50,098 bases of DNA, from the NCBI GenBank assembly GCA_012030715.1, contig JAAUUJ010000008.1, positions 1 through 50,098 on the forward strand. The letters are read 5' to 3'. Source of the DNA: Synechococcaceae cyanobacterium SM2_3_1 (GTDB taxonomy: Bacteria; Cyanobacteriota; Cyanobacteriia; Thermostichales; Thermostichaceae). Positions 46,150 to 50,098 of this stretch are shown here, piece by piece. The notes under the pieces are model-generated. The model was not told where the DNA came from and made no database searches. It saw only the letters and a program-made list of their open reading frames with translations. Position 1 is the stretch's first letter. Each line of letters begins with the position of its first letter. Position numbers and translations under genes: made by a program.

Positions 46150-46748
46150 TTAGGATGGCTCAGAGGTGACAGGCTCTGATGCTGGTGCTGGGGTCTCTTC
46201 CGGCGCAGTTTCAGTCGGTGCAGCTTCTACTTCATTGGTGAGCTCAGCAGGGGCAGACTCTTCTGCCGTAAGGGATGCAGTTATTTCCGCTACTGGGGAA
46301 GCTTCCTCTTGATCTGGTTGATCTGGTTGATCTGGACTGGGTTCCGCCACCACTTCCTCGAGGGCCACAGTGGTTTCTCCCTGATCGGATCCACCAGGAG
46401 TTTCCTCAGTGCTTTCCTGCTCTTCTTCGTCGACAATGGCGGCCACCCTGGCCACAGGAGAGATGCGAATGGTGGTGACCCCCTCATCCCCTGCAGTTTT
46501 ATTCGCTTTCAGCATTTCGAAAACTCCAGCTTTGCGCAGGATCGCTTCCATCGTCTCTGTGGGTTGAGCTCCCCGCCGCAACCAGTTGAGAATATCTCCC
46601 GTCTTCAGGACAGTCTCTTTGGTGCGAGGGTTATAAAATCCTAGTTCTGCCAGAGGCCGAGCCTGACGCCGTGTCCGACTCTCGATCACAATAATGCGGT
46701 AGTTGGGTTCTCTTTTTTGCCATAGCGCTTGAGCCGCAGTTTCAACAT
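46150..46748 (-). CDS. rpsP: 30S ribosomal protein S16 with long acidic tail (frameshifted)
   Basis: S16 is a primary assembly protein of the small ribosomal subunit. The true start is ATG 46748: MLKLRLKRYGKK, the canonical opening. The frame is broken at an A6 run on the coding strand (plus-strand T6 at 46713-46718); one more A gives KKREPNYRIIVIESRTRRQ and runs into RPLAELGFYNPRTKET and ILNWLRRGAQPTETMEAILRKAGVFE. S16 is essential, so the shift is surely a sequence error. The conserved core ends near residue 85. A ~100-residue Glu/Ala/Pro/Thr-rich acidic tail follows (EEEQESTEETPGG, PDQPDQPDQEEASP), longer than in most bacteria. khpA follows after 26 bases. Total 199 residues. Confidence 0.93.
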
Positions 46749-46985
46749 GGGATCATTGCTCCTTCCTTTCCAAGTGAGGGATAATAAATTGACCGCAGTC
46801 AGGACCAGCAAAACTCAGGGGCGAGTTCGGTTGCAGTCCGCAAAGATCAAACCACAGATTTACTAGCTTAGCGCAAAATGGGTAAGGCTTCAGCCTTTCT
46901 CTGGGCCAGACATCCTCCATTATTGATCACCAGCAGATCGGCCCGGGTATGGCAAAGTATAGGGTGAAGTTGTGCTCTGACAGCT

Positions 46986-47402
46986 ATGATTACCTATACA
47001 GACCTGACTGAGGATCAACGACAACTCTATCTCAAGGCCCTGATCGCCACTGCCAAGGCGGATGAGGCTCTAGATGAAGAGGAGGTCACCTTTTTTCAGC
47101 AGATTGCTGAAGGCGTAGGCATTGATGGCCCCACCGTGCAGCTCTACCTGCAGGATGACTCGTTGGACTTGCAAGCGGTTCCTGCCATGCGCACTCCGGT
47201 AGGGGCTTTGATCCTAAGGGACGCGGCGGCGATGGCGGTGATCAATAATGATCTGGCGGAGCAGGAAGAAGCCTTCATCCTGGCCCTGGGGAAAGCGATG
47301 CAGTTTAGTGAAGAGGAAGTCGAGGATTTTCTCAACTGGGCGTTCATGGGTTTGCAGTGGCAGTTGAAGAGTACCAGTCTTCTGGAAAGGTTTGCTTCAT
47401 AA
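46986..47402 (+). CDS. TerB-like (tellurite-resistance fold) protein
   Basis: A 138-residue all-helical protein resembling the TerB domain: YLKALIATAKADEALDEEEV, then GALILRDAAAMAVINNDLAEQEEAFILALGKAMQFSEEEVEDFLNWA. Acidic residues in the ADEALDEEE and NDLAEQEE turns match the metal-binding sites of the fold. It is a stand-alone domain with no other ter genes near, so a tellurite role should not be assumed; such singletons are common in cyanobacteria. It is divergent from rpsP and overlaps the convergent cbiB gene by 6 bases. Confidence 0.8.
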   Translation: MITYTDLTEDQRQLYLKALIATAKADEALDEEEVTFFQQIAEGVGIDGPTVQLYLQDDSLDLQAVPAMRTPVGALILRDAAAMAVINNDLAEQEEAFILALGKAMQFSEEEVEDFLNWAFMGLQWQLKSTSLLERFAS

Positions 47403-48359
47403 CGTAAGCTTAATCCCGCCCCAGATCACGCTGACCAGGACGATCCAGGTGAGCATGATTTTTCTCAGAAGGGCCACGCTGTCCTGCACAACCGCCGGAT
47501 CCAGGGCTCGCAAAGGTTGCCCCAAGCGCGGTTTTTCTTTCGGTTGACTCTGATAAAAGTTCAGGCCCCCCAGCTGGATCCCTAGAGTATAGGCAAAGGC
47601 AGCTTCACTCCAGCCTGAATTAGGGCTGGGATCTGCACAGGCATCCCGCCGACATTGCTGCCAGAACCTCCAGGGGGATCCACTCCAGAACGCCAGGGTG
47701 ATGACCGTCAGCCGACTGGGTAACCAGGTGAGGCCATCCTCCAAACGAGCGGGGATTGTCCCCAGGTAGGTATAGGGAGCGCGGCGATAGCCCACCATCG
47801 AATCCAGGGTACTGACGGCTTTGTAGGCCCAGGCCAGGGGTGGTCCCCCTATGAGTCCATAAAAAAGGGGAGCCGTGGCCCCATCAGGAGTATTTTCTGC
47901 TACCGTTTCCACCAGAGCCCGACAGATCTCCTGTTGATCCAGTTGCTCGGTATCGCGGCCCACATATAGACTGAGACGCTGACGAGCTTGCTCTAGCTCT
48001 CCCTGCTCCAGGAACGTTAATACCTCCAGTGCTGCTCTATGTAAACTGCGCGCCCCCAAACTACTGGCCAGGATAATCACCGACATTCCCATTCCCAATA
48101 GAGGATGAATCAACTGACAACCCTGGATCAGGACAACCGCCGCCCCGTAACTACCCAGGACAAGCAGCAAAGTTAACAATCCTCCCCCCAACCGTTGCCC
48201 CAAGGGGGTCACAAAGATCTTAAGAATCCAGATCTGCCCCCAGTGGATCACACTCCCCATGGCCTGCACTGGGTGATACCAGGTCCAGGGATCCGCCAGC
48301 AGGTAATCCAGGATCAGGGCCGCCATGAGCACAGGAAGAGAAACGGGCTGGATCACCAT
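47397..48359 (-). CDS. cbiB: Adenosylcobinamide-phosphate synthase (CobD/CbiB)
   Basis: Attaches the aminopropanol arm to adenosylcobyric acid in cobalamin synthesis; an integral membrane protein. The N-terminus (LMAALILDYLLADPWTWYHPVQAMGSVIHW) has the family's D-x-x-x-GDP-like segment and HPV motif. ETVAENTPDGATAPLFYGLIGGPPLAWAYKAVSTLDSMVGYR is the highly conserved loop. 320 residues with four to five hydrophobic segments. ATG 48359 is 6 bases after the Rrf2 stop, so the two are probably one operon, which hints at control of this step by the Rrf2 regulator. It is convergent with the TerB-like gene. Confidence 0.95.
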   Translation of the reverse strand: MVIQPVSLPVLMAALILDYLLADPWTWYHPVQAMGSVIHWGQIWILKIFVTPLGQRLGGGLLTLLLVLGSYGAAVVLIQGCQLIHPLLGMGMSVIILASSLGARSLHRAALEVLTFLEQGELEQARQRLSLYVGRDTEQLDQQEICRALVETVAENTPDGATAPLFYGLIGGPPLAWAYKAVSTLDSMVGYRRAPYTYLGTIPARLEDGLTWLPSRLTVITLAFWSGSPWRFWQQCRRDACADPSPNSGWSEAAFAYTLGIQLGGLNFYQSQPKEKPRLGQPLRALDPAVVQDSVALLRKIMLTWIVLVSVIWGGIKLTL

Positions 48360-48365
48360 TGAAGT

Positions 48366-48809
48366 TCAAACCATAAACCCGGTTTCAGCCCCTTGAGCCG
48401 CCTGCCAGCTACGGGCATCGAAGTACAGATCTTCCAGGGTGGTTTCTTGCAATACCTGTTGCACCCGACTGGAAATCCGTTGCCAGACTGCCCGAGTCAC
48501 CCAATCTTCTGCAGGCCCCTCAGGCTGGGGTGTCCAATCGCGTGCTTCTAGACGCTCACCCACCGCTTCCAGGATCTCGGCCAGGGAGATCTGACGAGGA
48601 TTTCGGGTTAACTGATAACCCCCTTGTGCCCCCCGTTGCGATCGCACCAATCCCGATTGCCGTAGCTCAATCAATAGCTTTTCCAGGTAGGGAGCGGGAA
48701 TCTGCTGTCGTTGAGCAATCGTGCGCACAGATGTCGGCTGCTTAGAGCCAAGGATGGCCAGATCCAACATGGCTTTAATACTGTAGTAGCCGCGCGTGGT
48801 GAGCTTCAT
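48366..48809 (-). CDS. Rrf2-family transcriptional regulator
   Basis: A 147-residue winged-helix regulator: MKLTTRGYYSIKAMLDLAI, QRQQIPAPYLEKLLIELRQSGLVRSQRGAQGGYQLTR and SLAEILEAVGE are the standard landmarks. The three cysteines that bind an iron-sulfur cluster in IscR or NsrR are absent (there is no cysteine at all), so it does not sense through such a cluster in the known way. It precedes cbiB by 6 bases. A related protein acts on cysteine metabolism (CymR) in other bacteria; the target here is unknown. Confidence 0.9.
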   Translation of the reverse strand: MKLTTRGYYSIKAMLDLAILGSKQPTSVRTIAQRQQIPAPYLEKLLIELRQSGLVRSQRGAQGGYQLTRNPRQISLAEILEAVGERLEARDWTPQPEGPAEDWVTRAVWQRISSRVQQVLQETTLEDLYFDARSWQAAQGAETGFMV

Positions 48810-49235
48810 CAGAGTCAGCGGATCGGCTGTGCAGAAGGTAACCGCATCTTAACCTGGTGGAGTAGCTGAGCTCACCCTGTACCTGCTACATCTCAATCCC
48901 CAACCGGATCAACTCGCGGATCTATTTCTCCAGATTGAATCCCTGCCAACTCTGACTTAGTAGTTGACTGAACACTCGTCAAGAATTTCTTCTCAAGTCA
49001 ACTAGCACTTCAGCCTCATCTCTGCACGATTCCCGACGACCACCAGTTCACAGAGGGATCCTAGCAGGTCACGAAAAGGATCATGGACCAAGAAAAAAGA
49101 TCCGACTGTCGCCGGATCCCATGTGTATGTTAGGAGAGAAGCTTCTTGTGAAACCTGATACCCTCATCCTATGCAGCAGCTCAGGAGAAACCCATGAGCG
49201 AGATCACCAGCAGGAAGCAATCTGAATCACAAAGG
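48810..49235. other. Intergenic region without a gene
   Basis: No convincing coding frame is visible. It holds the upstream region of the Rrf2-cbiB pair and, at 49093-49118, a minus-strand terminator for the protease gene. Most of the rest is unremarkable. Confidence 0.5.
49093..49118 (-). terminator. Rho-independent terminator
   Basis: Read on the minus strand, GATCCG (49118-49113) and CGGATC (49104-49099) form a stem around GCGACAGT and are followed by TTTTTT. It lies about 118 bases after the stop of the trypsin-like protease gene. Confidence 0.75.
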
Positions 49236-50003
49236 CTAACGGGTCGAGAAAGTGCGGCTTAACTCTTCAACGGAGAACTCTGTTCTGGCGGCGGTGTCCT
49301 CGCCCTCGATCACACTGTCGATCCAGCGAATGAAGGGAAACACCCGCGTATAAACTCCGTAGAGCCCAGGTCTGGCACAGCCGCGGCCTGTATTCACGAT
49401 CCCCACCACCTCGGGCCGACCCTCCGACACCACCACCAGAGGACCGCCACTGTCTCCGCCACAAGCATCCTGTCCGCCTTCTTCTGGCCCTGCACAGATC
49501 AGGTCAAAGGTGATCAGTCCTGGGGCTCCAAATGCGCGAGAACAGGTGAAGTTACTTACAATGGGCAGATTGACAAAATTCAACTGATCAGCAAAAGGGC
49601 CATCCTCTGCCAATAGTCCCCAGCCAAAAACAGTGGATGTCGCACCGACGGGAACCCTGTAGCTAGTAGGTAGAATTGCAAAATCGGTAACAGACTGAAC
49701 AGGTGATGCCAGCTTGATTAGGGCAATATCCGCATACCCAAGGCTGCGGGGAGGGAGTTCTGTTGTCCCCTCATCATCCATAATGAAGCCATCCCAGGTG
49801 TTATACCTGTCTAGATCAAAAAAAGGATAGATCTCAACATCTGCAACTTCCACACGCTCCCCATCTTCAGGCACGTTGTAGTTGCCTTGATCATCGATTG
49901 TGAAGTCCTCCCGTCCTACCACAACAGCCGATGGCAGAGACTCTTCCCCCTCAAAAAACAGACAATGTGCGGCAGTCAATACCCATTCAGACGCAATTGA
50001 CAT
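49236..50003 (-). pseudogene. Chymotrypsin-like (S1A) serine protease, 5' end cut by an IS element
   Basis: The protease core is intact in catalytic residues: His in WVLTAAHCLFF, Asp in YADIALIKLAS, Ser in DACGGDSGGPLVV. VVGIVNTGRGCARPGLYGVYTRV is the typical C-terminal strand. Cysteines for several disulfides are present, which implies export. The frame opens at SIASEWVL directly behind an IS end, so the signal peptide and the activation segment (IVGG-type N-terminus and about 40 residues) are missing. The ATG at 50003 is fortuitous: it lies at the IS border (GGGGAGTATG). The protein would be unable to fold or be exported as it stands. Eukaryote-like S1A proteases do occur in cyanobacteria as secreted enzymes. 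Confidence 0.78.
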
Positions 50004-50098
50004 ACTCCCCGGCCTAAAGGCACGGGGATTCTAAACAGCCTCACGGTCTGCCCTTTCTGGCTCAACCACAACACTTAGACCAACAGGCTGCCCCATTA
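50004..50098 (-). mobile_element. End of IS200/IS605-family element, running off the window
   Basis: The last 95 bases look like the downstream end of an IS605-type element. A minus-strand frame with stop CTA at 50031-50033 ends MGQPVGLSVVVEPERADREA followed by V, resembling the C-terminus of TnpB. After it come AATCCCCG..CCGGGGAGTATGTCAA-type sequences, including a subterminal hairpin CCCCG (50007-50011)/CGGGG (50023-50027), typical of these elements. There is no target duplication to be seen, as expected for the family. The rest of the element lies outside the window. Confidence 0.65.
50007..50027. repeat. Subterminal hairpin of the IS element
   Basis: CCCCG at 50007-50011 and CGGGG at 50023-50027 pair around an 11-base loop, next to the border with the protease gene. 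In IS200/IS605 elements such imperfect hairpins near the tips are recognised by TnpA as single-stranded DNA. Confidence 0.6.

Noticed and set aside
46986-47402. A tellurite-resistance operon
   Set aside because: Only one TerB-like domain is present, without terA/C/D/E neighbours, so the name reflects the fold and not the function.

Overview
The window looks like a chromosomal stretch of a cyanobacterium. The main grounds are a SecA with the insertion typical of cyanobacteria, a Get3d-type ATPase with an alpha-crystallin tail, a Tll0287-like c-type haem/HAMP protein, an LCP protein with a LytR_C tail, Uma2-family genes and a cyanobacterial-style IF-2. The genus cannot be fixed from sequence alone. 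GGATCC is strikingly common (about 65-70 sites by hand tally against roughly 14 expected), while the usual cyanobacterial HIP1 octamer is rare.

Layout. 1-10.5 kb: remnant Uma2 gene, pgm, clpB, secA, a VOC protein, a sugar-phosphate nucleotidyltransferase and an LCP glycopolymer transferase. 10.5-17.5 kb: a 2OG-Fe(II) oxygenase, a 1-kb gene-poor stretch, then the most unusual locus: a roughly 1,126-residue lipoprotein made mostly of Asp-rich DRDGID-type repeats, followed by a small related lipoprotein with a Pro/Tyr repeat, and a pentapeptide-repeat protein. 17.7-22.2 kb: gshB, a PhnD-like binding protein, a haem-binding HAMP sensor and a Ser/Thr kinase. 22.3-29.7 kb, minus strand: infB, ylxR, a cobN cut off at its 3' part, and a CNNM/CBS transporter. 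29.8-35.0 kb: a GT39-like glycosyltransferase, a HisN-like phosphatase and a HAMP-PP2C (SpoIIE-type) phosphatase. 35.1-37.6 kb: a TetR regulator with two identical 14-bp palindromic operators flanking it, a gutted RND efflux gene, a NUDIX hydrolase and cobH. 37.9-44.5 kb: a lipoprotein, a PIN/UPF0175 toxin-antitoxin pair, a truncated exonuclease, a secreted trypsin-like protease with PPC-like domains, an FRG-repeat protein, two Uma2 genes (one gutted) and an SDR. 44.6-50.1 kb: get3d, khpA, rpsP, a TerB-like protein, cbiB, an Rrf2 regulator, and a trypsin-like protease whose 5' end is cut by the end of an IS200/IS605-family element running off the window.

Two cross-cutting points matter for anyone using this annotation. 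First, at least eleven genes carry single-base frameshifts, mostly in homopolymers, including the essential genes infB and rpsP. This points to indel-type sequencing error rather than mass pseudogenisation. I give these genes as full-length reading frames with the shift located. Second, several genes (cobN, the RND permease, one Uma2, an exonuclease, a protease) lack large parts. Only the protease has a visible cause (the IS end); the others may be real deletions or assembly joins.

Three cobalamin genes (cobN, cobH, cbiB) are scattered rather than clustered. rpsP-khpA-get3d form a co-directional block, as do Rrf2-cbiB and CNNM-cobN. The toxin-antitoxin genes and the two Uma2 genes each overlap by ATGA.
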